Assembly: GCA_964034945.1 (NCBI GenBank)
Contig: OZ035962.1
Coordinates: forward strand, 108,938,034 to 109,002,033
From: Chrysopilus asiliformis
Lineage: Eukaryota > Arthropoda > Insecta > Diptera > Rhagionidae
DNA length: 64,000 nucleotides
Direction: 5' to 3'
Part shown: positions 1-13,191 of the stretch, in pieces
How positions within the stretch are numbered: position 1 is the first letter of the stretch
Layout: every line of letters starts with the position of its first letter
The notes under the pieces: generated by a model
Told to the model about the DNA's origin: nothing
Databases searched by the model: none
Seen by the model: the letters and a program-made list of their open reading frames with translations, nothing else
Translations under genes and position numbers: made by a program

Positions 1-384
1 TCATATAAAATTTGATTCCAAACATCCGTAAAACTCCCATGCCATAAGATATACAACAAAAAAAAATGTATTCCCTGAAAAGCAGTCTGAAGTGCTTTCC
101 GTATGAAAATATGAGGAAAATATTTTTGAATTTGCTGTTAAACATAAATTGGCAGATATTGTTATGTGAACATGTCAGATATCTACTTGATTTGGGTGAA
201 AATTAAGTGGTACTTCATATCAGTAGATTTTATTTATCTGAAGTGCCCATTTCATTCTAAGTGACGTTTTCAACAATTCACAAACACTGATTATCTCATT
301 ATATCCTCAAAAAGTGAATGAGCTGAGATAAAGAATGTTAAAAAAAGTGATTTGGTTAATAAAAATTGTTATATTGTAATATAA

Positions 385-980
385 ACATAACAAAAGCTAT
401 AATTGCCAATCTGGCAATCATTGGAGACCCGTATGGTGATATTCGTATCAAAATTCGAACAGTTGTATCAAAATTCCACTTTGAAGTCAAATTTTCCAAT
501 AAGATTTTTTAAAATTTATTCCAATCGGATTTTGATGTATGGGAGTTTTATGTAGAATCATATCCTAAATAACTTTTGTTCTTGTACTTTTTTGATAAGA
601 TGCACCATTTTTGAGATATTCACAAAAACCGTTTTCGTTCGTATGGAGGGTACCCCCCCCTCTAATGGTCCATTTTTGCCCATTAACGAACTTAGCTTCG
701 CATTTTACGAAAAACGGATCTGCGCAAAATTTCAAGTCTCTAGCTCAATCCGTGCGCCCGCAATCCGCGCCACAGACAGACAGACAGACGGACAGACAGA
801 CGGACAGACAGACGGACAGACAGACAGACAGACAGACGGACGGACATGCAGAAATTAATTATTTTTATCATTCTAAACACACTGGTGTAATTCATTTTTG
901 TGTGTGATGACGGGATCTTGGCGTTACAAACGGTAAGGCAAAGTTAATATACCCTTTGGTTTCACCATACGGGTATAAAA
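385..980 (+). mobile_element. GTCY-core repeat element, copy A
   Basis: It begins ACATAACAAAAGCTATAATT, then carries the small hairpin ATTGCC-n5-GGCAAT and ACCCGTATGGTGAT. After ~370 bp it has an (ACAGACGG)n-type array at ~771-845, and ends TATACCC...CACCATACGGGTATA. The 3' end forms a stem (TATACCC/GGGTATA) and its CACCATACGGGT is the inverse of ACCCGTATGGTG near the 5' end. No coding capacity. The layout recalls dipteran mini-me/DINE-like elements, which also carry (GTCY)n proto-microsatellites. Confidence 0.8.
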
Positions 981-1680
981 AATGGTTGAACAGTGAATAT
1001 AGAATTATGCCATAGCTCTGTTAAATATCATGCTGTAAATTAGATATAAAACTTTTCGGAACAGTGAACAGGTTTTTATTAATATAGCCGGAAACGAAAA
1101 TTTTAATTAAAATTGGAATTTGATAGTCCAGGTGAAATAATAACTCCGAGATAATTAATATTGGTGCAAATTTCAAAAGAAACTTTTATAATCTGATATC
1201 CACGGAGAGAACTGTTTCTTATATGAAAATAAATAGAAGAAAAACTTATTATTAGCGCTCATTTGCGGGTGCTGTTCTTTAAGATTTTTGATTCAGCTAC
1301 ATGTCCGATTTCCTACAGTGTAGAAATTTGGCCCGGTCCGGAGAACATTTCCTGTGGAGATGTGAAGAACTTTTTTTTAAGTTTGGGACACGCGCTGTTT
1401 CTTTTTAGGAAGAATCCCTGTAAAATTAGTTATGCTTAGCCCAATTAAACCGAAGAAATTCGGGGACAAAGAAGTTTTTCATTAACTTGGGGTTTTAAAA
1501 AAAATGTACCTCGTGATCTTGAAACTTCATATAAAATTGAAAAATGTATTAAACAAAAGCGCAAACGTCATAAAACTGGGGCAAAAACTCAGTTTGTGAC
1601 GGGTTAAGTGAACACCCCCTAATGATATTTTTCATTGTGAGGTTAAGTGAATAACTCTAATGATATTTTTGAATAATTAA

Positions 1681-2140
1681 ACATAACAAAAGCTATAATT
1701 GCCAATCTAGCAATTATTGAAAACCCGAATGGCGATTTAAGTAAACGGCGAACAGTTGTATCAAAATTCCACATTGAAGTCAAACTTTCCAATAAGATTT
1801 TTTAAAATTTATTCCAATCGGATTTTGATGGATTTTGATGTAACGAACTTAGCCTCGCATTTTACGCAAAACGGATCCAAACAAAATTTCAAGTCTCTAG
1901 CTCAATCCGTGCTCCCGCAATCCGCGCCACAGACGGACGGACGGACGGACAGACAGACGGACAGACGGACGGACGGATAGACGGACAGACGGACAGACGG
2001 ACGGACATGCAAAATTCAATTTTTTTCATCATTTTAAACACACTGGTGTAATTCATTTTTGTGTGTGATGACGGGATCTTGGCGTTACAAGCGGTAAGGC
2101 AAAGTTAATATACCCTTTGGTTTCACCATACGGGTATAAA
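1681..2140 (+). mobile_element. GTCY-core repeat element, copy B (internally deleted)
   Basis: Same ends as copy A. The block between the GATTTTGATG motif and the conserved AACGAACTTAGCCTCGCAT (~150 bp in copy A) is missing. The ACGG/ACAG array spans ~1929-2005. It lies ~700 bp downstream of copy A in the same orientation. Confidence 0.78.
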
Positions 2141-2270
2141 AGCGGAAGAAGTGTTTGTAAAGTACTGAAAAAATCCATGACCATTCGAAAAAAATGTTCC
2201 TAATTAAATTGTAATGTGGTCATTTCGATTTCCTTGAACTTTTTTAATATTTACCTCTGTCTCCTATCAT

Positions 2271-2800
2271 TAGGGTGACCATATTTGATATTTTTTTGTG
2301 GGTCAATTCGAGACAAGATGAGTGATGGGGGGATGATTGAACCAGGAAAACCAACGAAACAACAAAATTTTATAAAAACTAAATATTTATTTAGACGGAA
2401 ACCAAGTAGTTTCTTAAACAGAATACGGCGCAAAGATTGAAAGCAAGAACTTCATTTTTCGAGCCTCAAACGAAAATTAGCTTAGTGTTTCACGGTTCTT
2501 ACATTCCATAAATAATCGCTGGACAAATTGCAAAAATATCAATCAATAAAACTGCCGCATGCAAATTCTTTTGAAATGTATGCGCCGTTTCTAGAAAATC
2601 GTGGAGAAAATACGCCGCAGGCGGAACAAAAGTAGTTTCCAGCAACCACCAACCGAAATAAAGTTTTTTTTTTGCATATTTAATGAATGTCTTTTCTGGA
2701 GTTTGATAAATTATAACATTAAATTGAAAAATCCGGGACAAAATTATAGTTTCCGGAATGCCGAGGCAACATGTCCAGTCCTGGAGGTATGGTCACCCTA
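2271..2800. mobile_element. TIR element (TAGGGTGACCATA ends)
   Basis: TAGGGTGACCATAT at the left and TATGGTCACCCTA at the right are inverted repeats; TA may be the target duplication. The interior has short frames on both strands that match nothing I know. Similar ends are widespread in animal DNA transposons. Confidence 0.65.
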
Positions 2801-3903
2801 CCTTTCCTACCATATTTTCAAAATTTGTTTTTACCCATCTGAATTTATGTCCATTTGAATTTGACCAACCGATTTCAATGAAATTTCGTTAATAGGTATG
2901 ATTAAAGTGCCTCCTTCCTTCGTAGCCCCTCACGCATTGACTTTTGTGGTGTTCAACTAATACAGATTAAAAATTTCAAACAATAAACTCCTGCTCTTGA
3001 AAAAATCGTCTAATTTCGCCCCCTGAATCCCAAATTTACACTTTTATGTAAAACATAAATAATTCGGAAATAGATCTGGCCATAGTCAGATATATTTTTG
3101 AATTCCTGACACAAAATAAAAATAATTTTTTACTTCGTGGTCACTATCCAACAAACAATGTTATAAAAATTTCAACATGTTTAAAAAATGGTTTTTTGGT
3201 TGAGAAATATTCAAACCTTGAAAAATATTCAATATTCATTTTCTCAGCGATTCGCAAATTATTTTCAACATAATTAATAATCTTAAATTCGCAAATCCAA
3301 CTCGTATCTACAAAACTGTTCAGCCATAAGCATTAAAATGTATATGTTCGTAAAACATATAAGATTTGTACAAACAAAATGCTACTAAGATGTTCAAATA
3401 TTATGCGAAAATGTATCAAGGGCGAGATGTAATGAAAATGCCTTAAAGCGATCTACTTTAACCTCTAATAAAAAAAAACACGATTTTAGCAAAATTAAGA
3501 GCTGACAATGAGAGAAAGGGTCCTACAATATCAACTTTTTTGCTTGTGTTTTGGATTTCGATAGCCATAATCACCAGCTTAATGAATCAATAAGCTATTA
3601 GGACAAGAATTTAGCACGCTCTAATTAATTTGACCGATTGCACAAGGATATTGATGAAAGGCAACCAATATTGACAGTTTGGTTTTTCTACAATTTCAAA
3701 TGAATTTTTCGGATTTTCATGCTTTTGACTTTTCCGTTCGCTTTTGGTGTTCTTTTTTGTGATTTTTTTCTAAATGTGTGGTTTGATTGAAAGTCCAATA
3801 CATCCATACCAATAAAGAACTGGAAATGGAAGAGAGTGCATATAGCGAATGTAAGGACTCTATATTGAAACTACCTGTCATCAGCACGATTTTCAGGTAT
3901 TTA

Positions 3904-4808
3904 ACACATGGATCAATAAGTCCCGAGACTAACAATGAAAACAACATTTTTTTTGCAAAATTTTTTTTTATTCATCAATATAATCACCTTTTAGGGTGAT
4001 ACAATCGTCACGCCATGCGTATCCCAAAAAACTGACGCCATGACTTTGCCAGCTGACTGCTGCGTTTTCGGACGCTTCGGACGGCTTTCGCCAGCTGTGC
4101 GCCACTCAGATGACTGCCGCTTCGACTCTGGAGTGTAGTGATGTATCCATGTTTCGTCCATGGTCACGTAACGACGCAAGAAATCTTTTTTATTGCGAGT
4201 AAATAGCGATAAACAGCTTTCTGAATCATCGACTCGTTGCTGTTTTTGTTTCATCGAAAGCAATCGCGGCACCCACTTGGAAAAAACCTTTTTCATGCTC
4301 AATTTTTCATGAAGGATAGTAAATGCACTTCCATATGATATCTGTGTTATCTCAGCAATCTCACGGAGCTTCACTTTACGATCTTTCATTATAATTTTTG
4401 TCACTTCACTCACATTTTCCGGTGTAACGGCTTCCACAGGTCTACCCGAGCGTTCCGCGTCATTTGTGTCGGTACGACCACGTTTAAACTCGGCAAACCA
4501 CCGACAAATCGTTGCTTTTGATGGACAAGAGTCCGGGTAACATTTTTCAATCCATTGTTTCGCTTGCACGGTGTTTTTATCCATTAAAAAACAATGTTTT
4601 ATCAGAACACGAAACTCGGTTTTTTCCATTTTTTAAACAAACTACAAAACGACTTTACTCCAACCTCGATAACTCAGCTGTTTCTGGTCCGATCGACTTA
4701 AAATTTTGACACGTTTCAAGCAAAGGTTAGTACTCTAGAAAGACGTGGTTACTGGTTTACTACGAGCGTCATCTCTGGGTTAGTCTCGGGACTTATTGAT
4801 CCATGTGT
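3904..4808 (-). mobile_element. Internally deleted mariner element with perfect ends
   Basis: 30-bp terminal inverted repeats (3904-3933 and 4779-4808, beginning ACACATGGATCAATAAG) are perfectly complementary and flanked by the TA target duplication (3902-3903, 4809-4810). Full-length mariners are ~1.3 kb; this one is 905 bp. The missing part is the middle-to-end of the transposase gene. Intact, identical ends suggest a young insertion that an active transposase could still move. Confidence 0.93.
3968..4629 (-). pseudogene. Mariner transposase, C-terminal deletion and frameshift
   Basis: Starting at ATG 4629 the frame reads as a mariner transposase for ~208 residues: the helix-turn-helix DNA-binding region (ATICRWFAEFKRG, DAERSGRPVEA), the linker VDDSE, and the first catalytic aspartate in the YVTMDETWIHHY block (~residues 155-166). 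The sequence then jumps from WDTHGV to the gene's extreme end. The true C-terminal tail, CITLKGDYIDE plus stop (to 3968), is present but one frame off, so the open frame stops after TIVSP at 3991. The second and third catalytic aspartates are deleted. Not functional as an enzyme; it keeps its DNA-binding domain. Confidence 0.92.
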
Positions 4809-7800
4809 TAAAAGTGTGGATTTTTATTCCGTTCTTGGAAAAACCACCCCAAAATACAGATTAGCTACCTTCGACCACATCGAAAATCGGTTTCCGCAAC
4901 TGTAAGTAATATAAACGAATAACTGAATTTAATATTGAAAATATCAAAGGCACAATTCCACTCACATACGAATTTTAATTAACCAAGAACCATTGTTTGA
5001 AATCACACTTAACCACACATGTATATCGCCATCGATGTAGATATTTACAGCTTGTTGACGTGAATATCCACTTGTATTTGTTTACGTATAGGGAAGAATT
5101 TCCACCAAAAAGATCCTCGTACAGTCACAATTGAATGAAAATGTCGGTGGTGAAAAAAAAACATGGTAAGTTCACCAAATGGGAGCAATTACGAGCATAC
5201 AAATCTCGAATACAATTAAAAGCTTTGTTTTACTAAAACCTCTGAAAAGATACAATATCTGCCTGCACGGATAAAATTCTGTACCACATTCTGACTTTTT
5301 CACATTTTCCAGCCATCCATCTACATTTCTCCTACAACATTCCATTATATTCACGTTAGAATGTGATGTTGTGGGTTGACAAGTCGATGAGAATAGTGGG
5401 TGGCAGCGTGTCGAAAGGTTATGAAGGTATGTTAAAAGTTCACAGTCATAGCCAGCAATTTTGTTATGTTCTGTTTTTTTTATTCGGTTTTCTCGCAGCA
5501 ACCAAGAGATTTGCTGATCTTCCGTATAAAAAAAATGGCTACCTGCTACCGTCGTATAACATAAACATGCTGCCGCCCTTTAAAATCCACCCCAACAGTT
5601 TTTGCTTGGCTCAGCTCGCTTTAGTCCGTTTACCACATTCATGGTTGCTATTTCGAAAAAAAAAAAAGAAAAACGAATGAAGGAACAGTTGTATGCCACA
5701 GATATCTAAACGATAACCAGCAACGCAAATTCGCATCATTTAACGTGAAATCCAGACAATAAACGATGAGATCCTGAACTGACTCGGAGTTTTTTCCCAC
5801 AATTTTAATAGCATTCAAGTCGAAGTCCCAGGTTGAAGGTTCCAAGCCATACAACGATCAAGCATAGGATAAAAATTGCAATAAAGAAAACAAAACAGAT
5901 AATTGCATTTTTCAGAAAATGGCAATTTGTCTGGATATATTTCCCTTCAGTTGTTCTTATGATGATTTTCCCCTATCATCAGCTCCAGTCAATTCCCATT
6001 GTGTCTGCGAATATCCTGAATGACTGTATAATACCACCTAGTTAAGATAGAACTGTGTTAAATATTATATAAAACGTATACGATTTGTTGGTTTGTCTGG
6101 CCCCGTTTAGATGTCGATTTTCCCGGCTAAAGTGCCCCCTTGTGAAAAACGCTCAGGGAAAATGATGTTTTCCCGGCTACCTGAATGGATGATGATGACG
6201 GCGCACAAGGTGTGCAAAAATCCAATGAAATGATTTCAATTATTTCTTGCTATAATAGTCTTTTAACCATTCCTTAGTTGTGTTTATTGCAAAGGATTTA
6301 ATCGGCAAAAAGCTAATGGTCGATATGGCATTTGGAAGATGGTTTTCACTATGGCTATAAATGTGAAAATTGAGTTCGTGTACATAATTTCCAACAGTCA
6401 AAAAGGTATACGGGATAAAATGCACATTAGGGGCGGATGTGTGCGGGGGGAGGATTGAAAAACAATTCAATTCAATGAAAAACTGAATGATAAGATGTTT
6501 ATTTCACGAGAATTTTAATTGTGAATTCAGCTGTTTTTAGAATGCCATTCAAACTTTTTTGTGTAAACATTTTATGTTTTTTGTGAATTTTCATGAGCGT
6601 CCCATTTTTCCTATGAATTGTATATTTTCATGTCATTGTTATAAAAGTGTGTGTGTGTGTGTGTACATAATTATTTAGCAAGAAAATCCTTTTTTATTGT
6701 TCACAATTCTAACCTCAACTATTGTTTTGTAATCCAATCCAGGTAGATGTTGAATCAGCAAATCAAATTCAAGCGGAGACATTCACCAACATGATTCTAT
6801 GAAAACTTTTAATTTTCCTTGTGATTTTCCTTTCGTTTTGCCCAATAAATATATACACTATATAGCACTCTGTATTATCTCTATAGGAAAAATCTCGGTT
6901 GTTTCTTATTTTTTACACTCAAGCAAACACTAACACAAAAAAAAATTTCATCAAAGGTCAGAAACCTTTTCCTTTTTTTTCTATTATTCGTCGTGTTATT
7001 ATTCTCTACTTTTGTTATAAACGTGAATCTTGTTAGAAATTTGTCTTCGTTAAAGAAACACTTTTCTATTGAATCCCTTTCGTTCCTATATTTTTGCACA
7101 ATGAAACTTCACTTTAATTTTTTTTTTCGGGATCCCTAACTCGAATTTCGCACATCAAAAATTTTCATCACGAAAATTGGACAAATTTTACGCAGTGAAC
7201 TTTTATCCTTTTTTGAAAAATTTTCCTCTAGGAATAGCCAGGACTTGAATTCAACTGCAAGATATTGTTCGGTATAAATTTTCTGGTTAGAATATTATTT
7301 TCTGATGTATCTTTGCAATTTGATAATCACACGCGTCAATATTCACCCGGAAAACTCATTCTGCGACACGAACACGACGACTGCTCAAATATTTTCGCTA
7401 CTTGGCCCAGATGATGGCACATTTGCTCGGAAAATTTTCCCAATTTTCCAGACATTCCAAACTGCGCAGGATCTCTCTTTTTTCTCGCTATCCAATATTT
7501 TTTTCTCTACGTGTATTATCCCTGTAGTCGGTTTTTTCGTCCTACATTCATGCTATTTGAAGGGTGGAAAATCATAAATTTTCATTCTCAACAACTGTGA
7601 TGTTGTTTAACAAAAAACAAAAATCCAAGCCATCCAAAAAGATGCCCCAATTTAACGACGTTCCCGGAAGCGATCATTTCAAATATTTCACATTTTACTT
7701 GTTGATTTTATTATTTTAAAATCTTCTGATTACCGCAATTTGTTCTTAATTTAAAAAGTCCTTTTGAAAAAGATTTCTAATTTTCTCCATTGACATAATC

Positions 7801-8548
7801 AAATATTGTGAAAGGTCGCAGACAAAAATCGGTTTAAAAAAAAAACACATATTCGGTGGAATGAAACGAAATTAACTCCGAATGTGTAGAAAATTGAAAA
7901 TCATATCCCTTGGAGCGCAGGTTTCAAATTTTTTAGTGCGGGAATGATTTTCCCCAATTGGAAAATATATTCCACGATAATTTTCCTGGAAAATCCGTAT
8001 TTTAGTATACTCATCATCATGAAGGCGAGAAGAATTTGAGTAGGGATTTTAGTAAGGAGTCTTGTGAATGTCTAATGCAGAGTGTGTAAAGTCACTACTT
8101 CTTTGCTTATGGAGGTTTTGGAAGTGTAATATCGGCACATTACTAACATTTGTTCAATAAACACAATCAGATTAGAAATGTCAAAAATTGAATTGTTCGA
8201 TGAGAGGGGCTAATAGAGTGTCAGGACACAAGGTGTCCATCTATTGAAACGGATCAGACTAATTGGAATGACAGTTTAGAAGTTATTTCGTTATTATTTT
8301 TAGAATTTCCATGAATTGTGACGAACGGGATGTTTCTTTTATTTGCAAATGCATGCCAGACTATCTCACACTCTGCGAAAAATTTTCCTCCTTTTTCCTT
8401 CAAATCAACGACTCCTCGAAAATTATTTTCTTGTTAGCACTAAAAGACTACCAGACATTTTATTGAATATGTTTTATCATCAGTATTTTGTGTTGTTTGA
8501 GTTTAAAATCAATTTAAAGTCATTAATTTTTTTTTTATTATAAAATCA
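4809..8548. other. Gene-free AT-rich stretch
   Basis: Apart from the (GT)n run I see no feature. The longest frame (minus, 5172-5501, 109 codons) matches nothing recognised and has no matching splice or codon pattern. Distal regulatory DNA for an unseen gene is possible. Confidence 0.5.
6644..6664 (+). repeat. (GT)n microsatellite
   Basis: Ten GT units in otherwise unremarkable AT-rich sequence. Confidence 0.9.
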
Positions 8549-8782
8549 GGGCACCAATCATGTATTCCGACGCCTCTCTGTCTTTCGACTTCGACGCAGC
8601 TTTTAACTCTCGACTTCGCCATATCTGCAGCTTGAAATTTCGCGTAATTGTCACTATAAATTGAAACGTGATTCTGACTGTCACTCCAGGAAATTTGAAG
8701 CTACTGATATGGCGAAGTCAAGAGTCAAAAGTTGCGTCGAAGTCGAAAGACAGAGACGCGTCGGAATACATGATTGGTGCCC
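8549..8782. mobile_element. Foldback-like TIR element (GGGCACCAATCATG ends)
   Basis: The two ~95-bp halves are near-perfect inverted copies (GGGCACCAATCATGTATTCC, TCTTTCGACTTCGACGCA, CGACTTCGCCATATC), separated by ~45 bp. The ends resemble those of the element at 21274-22011 (GGGCATCAATCGTATAACG). No coding capacity and no convincing target duplication. Confidence 0.75.
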
Positions 8783-9367
8783 TGGCTAAGTTCAGCTTTT
8801 TTTTACAAACAGTAGGCGCAAACGGTCCTTAGTGCCTTGCCCAATAATTCCACGCCAAGCCGTTTTCCACACAACCTGATTATAAAATCAGGTCAAGGGA
8901 TCTGAGATTGGCCTAAAATTTTGTTTAGCGGAATATGGAAATAATGTGGGGTGACCACACGTCATGGGATTTAAAATCATACCCAAAAAAATTGTCAAAA
9001 AGAAAATTAAAAGAAACAAAAAATAATCGATTTCAGTGGGTGTTGCTGTAAATCACGTTTTTTCGCATTTTTTCAGCGATTTTCCACAAAAATATTTGAA
9101 ATAATTTTGCGTGCGGCACATTTTTCTTTATTGGGATTTTTACCATTTCAGTTACAACTATTTATGAAACGTAAAGGACGCAATACACTCAAGCTAATTT
9201 TTGTTTGGGGCTGTGTAGCTGACCTCTTAATTTAAATAATTGCGCCGCATTTTTTTAAAAAAATTCACTTGCGTATATTTGCTAATGTTTTTCCTTGGTT
9301 TTCGACCAAATCAAGTTATATTTTCTATATAAAATTCGTTGTTTCGTTGATGTTCTGTTTCAACCCT

Positions 9368-9591
9368 GTGGTACTTCTGGTTTCAACATACGGATACCGA
9401 AAAGTAGCGCGAGGGTTGGGGGGAGTAAGAGGAGGGGGTAAAGTGATTCCGAAACTTAGTTTTTGCGCTATGTTACCCTTTTGCGGGGAAACTACCAGGC
9501 CGATTGGCTTGAAGTTTAGCTCCAACATAGACCACCAAAAAAATAAAAATTTAAAAAAACTTAACCCCGCAACGACGGGTATGCAAGCTAG
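9368..9591 (+). mobile_element. Helitron-like element, 5'-truncated copy
   Basis: Homologous to the 3' half of 46052-46540, from TGTGGTACTTCTGGTTTCAA to the CCCCGCAACGACGGGT hairpin and AAGCTAG before T. The first half is lost. Confidence 0.72.
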
Positions 9592-9839
9592 TATTATTAT
9601 AAATAACTCTGCCACACATTCTTGAAAAATTTTTTTATTTTTTTTTTGGAAATTGCGTTCTAAGCTCTTGAATGCAAAAAACCACATCAAAGTCGATTAA
9701 AGCTTGCTGGCAGAAGTTGATCTTACAATTTTGGTCCAATAAATAAATACACGAACACACTTATACAGATATGTTGCGGACTTATGTAACTGAGTCAATG
9801 GGTGTATGGCTCGAAGATGTTGGGAGCCCTGTTATGTTA

Positions 9840-10118
9840 CAAAAAGCCCGTATTTTTAACAAAAAGCCCGTATTTTTAACAAAAAGCCCGTATTTTTAAC
9901 AAGAAGCCCGTATTTTTAACAAAAAGCCCGAATTTTTAACAAAAAGCCCGTATTTTTAACAAAATCCCGTATTTTTAACAAAAAACCCGTCTTTTTAACA
10001 AAAAGCCCGTCTTTTTAACAAAATCCCGTATTTTTAACAAAAAGCCAGTATTTTTAACAAAAAGCCAGTATTTTTAACAAAAAGCCCGTATTTTAAACCA
10101 AAAACCCGCATTTGTAGC
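9840..10118 (+). repeat. 20-bp tandem array, ~14 units
   Basis: Units of AAAAAGCCCGTATTTTTAAC repeat head to tail 14 times with a few substitutions and 1-bp losses. Later units show CCAGT for CCCGT. No open frame. It lies 250 bp after a truncated Helitron-like copy. Confidence 0.95.
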
Positions 10119-12068
10119 GCGATCTACCCTTTAAAGTACTAAGAAATTTAAATATGTTCTATGGTTTCAGTAAATTATCCAGATTCAACTGATTTCATTA
10201 AAATCAGTCTAAAAGGTGGCTGACAATTTCGCGTTTTGGTCCCATTGAAAACCATCAAAATATCAATGTAATTCACGGATAATGCCGATTAATTATTTAT
10301 TGATTACGGAGTTGACACGTTTTTCACATTTGAATTAAACACTTTGAAGAGCCTGAACGATTTTTCTGTATTCCTGTTCACCGTTTTGAATTTACATTTC
10401 AGGGATATCGAAAGGGGTGAATAAAATACATTGACACACACGCACATAAATACATAATTTGTAGTAAAATGTCCGTTTTACGATGAAAGAGATTCTTTTT
10501 TCATTCTTCTTCGAATATTATGAATTGTGGCTATGTTGGTAGATGGTTAGGTAACTGTGTTACCCATTTAATTATAAATATTGTGCTTAAATTTTAATCT
10601 CCAGACCATTTTCGACACTTAAATTTTCGTAAAAGGTAAAACATGTTTGTTTCGAATTAATTGGGTCAAGACCAAGGGATCAATTTTATTCGTGCGTAAA
10701 TTCCCAATCTTCCTTCTATCTTCCTTTCTGGTTTTCTGGATCGTTTACGTTTTTATGTATTTTTATTTATTTCATTCTATTCTGTGTACAATCTATTCTA
10801 TCTACTTCGTATCGTTAAATGTGGCCGTTTATATTTATTTACGTGATGCCAAGTGGAATGGGAAAAACTTCTTTTCTCAGCTCTATGTATATCCACATAT
10901 CTAACATTTTCAACGATATTGTGTTGAAACACTTAATTTGCTGTTAGTTTCGAGCTTTGTGGAAATTGATTTACTTTTCAATTATTCAATTCATTACTTA
11001 TGGGACGATTTCTTTTATTTTCTATTTAATCAATGGAGGGGTTTTTCTTATTTTATTTTTGCTCATCCTTGAACTTTTATGTGCTTCTTATAGTAGAGAA
11101 ATTTTGCCGAAAAGAAACATTTTAACGCAAACTCCATTTCGTAACGGTCTAAAAATGGGGAAAAAAATCCCATATTTAATTCAATTTTATTTTTAATGAA
11201 TCATGAATCAAATTCATGACATTTTAAATTAAATGTCGGAAACCAGATTCATAATTGCATGATGGCACAGATAAACTGGTTTATCTGATGAAAGTCATGG
11301 ACATTTATTGCTTATTTTCTATTTGACAATGACATGAAATGGGAATAAGGTCAAATCAATATAGCTTGTCGTATCTAATAAGCAAAACAATGAAATAAGA
11401 AATTGAAGAAATAAGTATTTGTAGCTATTTTAGTTCAAAATAAAATTATATTAGAACTTCAGATGGTTGTGCCAAAGCATCCCTTCAATGATTTGTCATG
11501 TACAGAACGACGAAATTGATTTAATGAGCCACCGAAAAACAAATTTGGCTACCCCAAATCCTCCTAGAATTTGCAAAAAGTCGTTCTCTTTGTTAGTCTA
11601 CGTTTTAATTTGTCTTCAATATTTTTTAAAACTTTTGAAGTTGCATTAATGAAATTTCCCAGACAAATTCAAACATAACCCAGAAGAAATGTTCGTAAAG
11701 TTTTGAGAAAATCGTGAAAAACTTCTTCGATTGTATACAGGAGGGAGGTAGAAGTAGTCCAGTCCGTTTAAATTCTTTTATAAAAAAGATTTATGTAAAA
11801 TTATATTTTTATCACTATATTTTTTTTTAGATGTAACATGTTGTAAGAGGTTATTTGTAATACAGCCTGATCTCGGTAATCTGGACATCCTATAATCTGG
11901 AAATTCAGTTTCCAGTAATGTGAAAAGGTAAAATTCTTCACGATGAAAAGTATGCAAAATATGAAATATTTACAATATGGTTAACCGGAATTTTAAGCCG
12001 GATAAATGGAAAAATAAATCTTTATCCACCTAGCGGTGAGGTGATACCTTTCTTACATAAGTAAACCA
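10119..12068. other. Gene-free stretch
   Basis: T-rich with hydrophobic short frames (10647-11196) that are compositional. At ~11868-11920, CAGCCTGATCTCGGTAATCT and a repeated ATAATCTGG look like a decayed transposon end, but no partner end was found. Confidence 0.45.
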
Positions 12069-12491
12069 CATATCGCTACTTCGGAGGACGACTGTCACAA
12101 CTCAAAAAATGTCGAATTTGTACTAAAGGTGCGGAAGAATGGTAATTATGGTATACTTTGTTGTAGAAGAGTGTCACAATTGTAACTTATAATTCTGGCC
12201 ACCAGAGAGCAGATGTGTCGGTCTTGCATTGTGCGAAAAAGTTGCGAAAGTTTTTTCAACAGTGTCACATGTTTAGTTGTGAATCGTTATTTGAGGTGAA
12301 AGCATGCTGCATGCTTAAAACTGAAAGCATGCTTAAAAGTTAGTACTATTAACCATGCAAAAGCTTGTTACTGTAGATATTTTCTAAATATCAAAAATAC
12401 TAACACAAAATATCAGAATAACTTTAAAACGTCATTTCCCAAAATTTACAATTTTTGAGTTGTGACAGTCTTCCTCCGAAGTAGCGATATG
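12069..12491. mobile_element. TIR MITE (CATATCGCTACTTCGG ends)
   Basis: CATATCGCTACTTCGGAGGA at the left is matched by the exact inverse at the right. Inverted homology continues through ACTGTCACAACTCAAAAA, ~45 bp in all. 423 bp, non-coding. Target duplication not clear; superfamily unknown. Confidence 0.75.
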
Positions 12492-12973
12492 ACAAAAAAT
12501 TGAATATTTATGTTGAATTTTGTTACGCGAAATTTTTCTGAAAACTCAACAACTAATTGGGATAGAAAGTTGAACGACACATAAAAAGCTTTTACAAAAA
12601 GTAAACCGCATCCGAAAATGACGAATATTGAATCATCCCTTCTCTCCTATCCTATGCAAACGGAAATTATTTTTGCAATTTTCTCAAAAACTGTTCATAT
12701 TTCCAGAAATCGCGATCTATAGGTTTCTATAAGATGACAAAAGTTTCCGAATGAGTCAAAATCGTTTAAGTTTGACTGGTAGGAATTGATCTTACAAATT
12801 TTCGTGCCATACTGAATTGACGGATGTATTTCCCGGGGATGTGGGGATGTGCGGGGCTCCGCTATAATTTCGGTTTTTGGAGTGATTTTAATACTTTTTT
12901 TTATATGTAAGAAAGGTAAAACATAATTCCAATCGTCACATTTGGAGAGAGTGTGGAGCCGACATAAGTTTAA

Positions 12974-13191
12974 CCCTTAATTTATGAGGTGAAAATATGC
13001 GTAAATGATGAGGTGGGGTCCACGTTCACTACGTTCTAATCACATACCAAATCCGTGCTTTTAAATCGGCATGCAACACCATACTGTATGAAGGTACTGA
13101 AGATTTCAGAGTCACTGTGCTTAAAATATGAGAGATAGCAACGAGAGAAAAGTCAATGTGGGTCCACTGGACCCACCTCATCAATTCAAGG
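12974..13191. mobile_element. piggyBac-like MITE
   Basis: Ends CCCTTAATTTATGAGGTG and the inverse CCTTGAATTGATGAGGTG, flanked by TTAA (12970-12973 and 13192-13195). TTAA targets and CC-starting ends are characteristic of piggyBac. 218 bp, non-coding, with GGGTCCAC motifs near both ends. Confidence 0.78.

Noticed and set aside
5172..5501. 109-codon minus-strand frame
   Set aside because: No family resemblance and no promoter or neighbouring exon. Length is within chance for 64 kb in six frames.
9840..10118. Possible CRISPR array
   Set aside because: The 20-bp units are directly contiguous with no unique spacers, and the window is eukaryotic. It is a minisatellite.
10647..11196. Hydrophobic frames resembling membrane or mitochondrial proteins
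   Set aside because: T-rich DNA yields Phe/Ile/Leu/Tyr-rich translations. No known mitochondrial gene order or motif is present.
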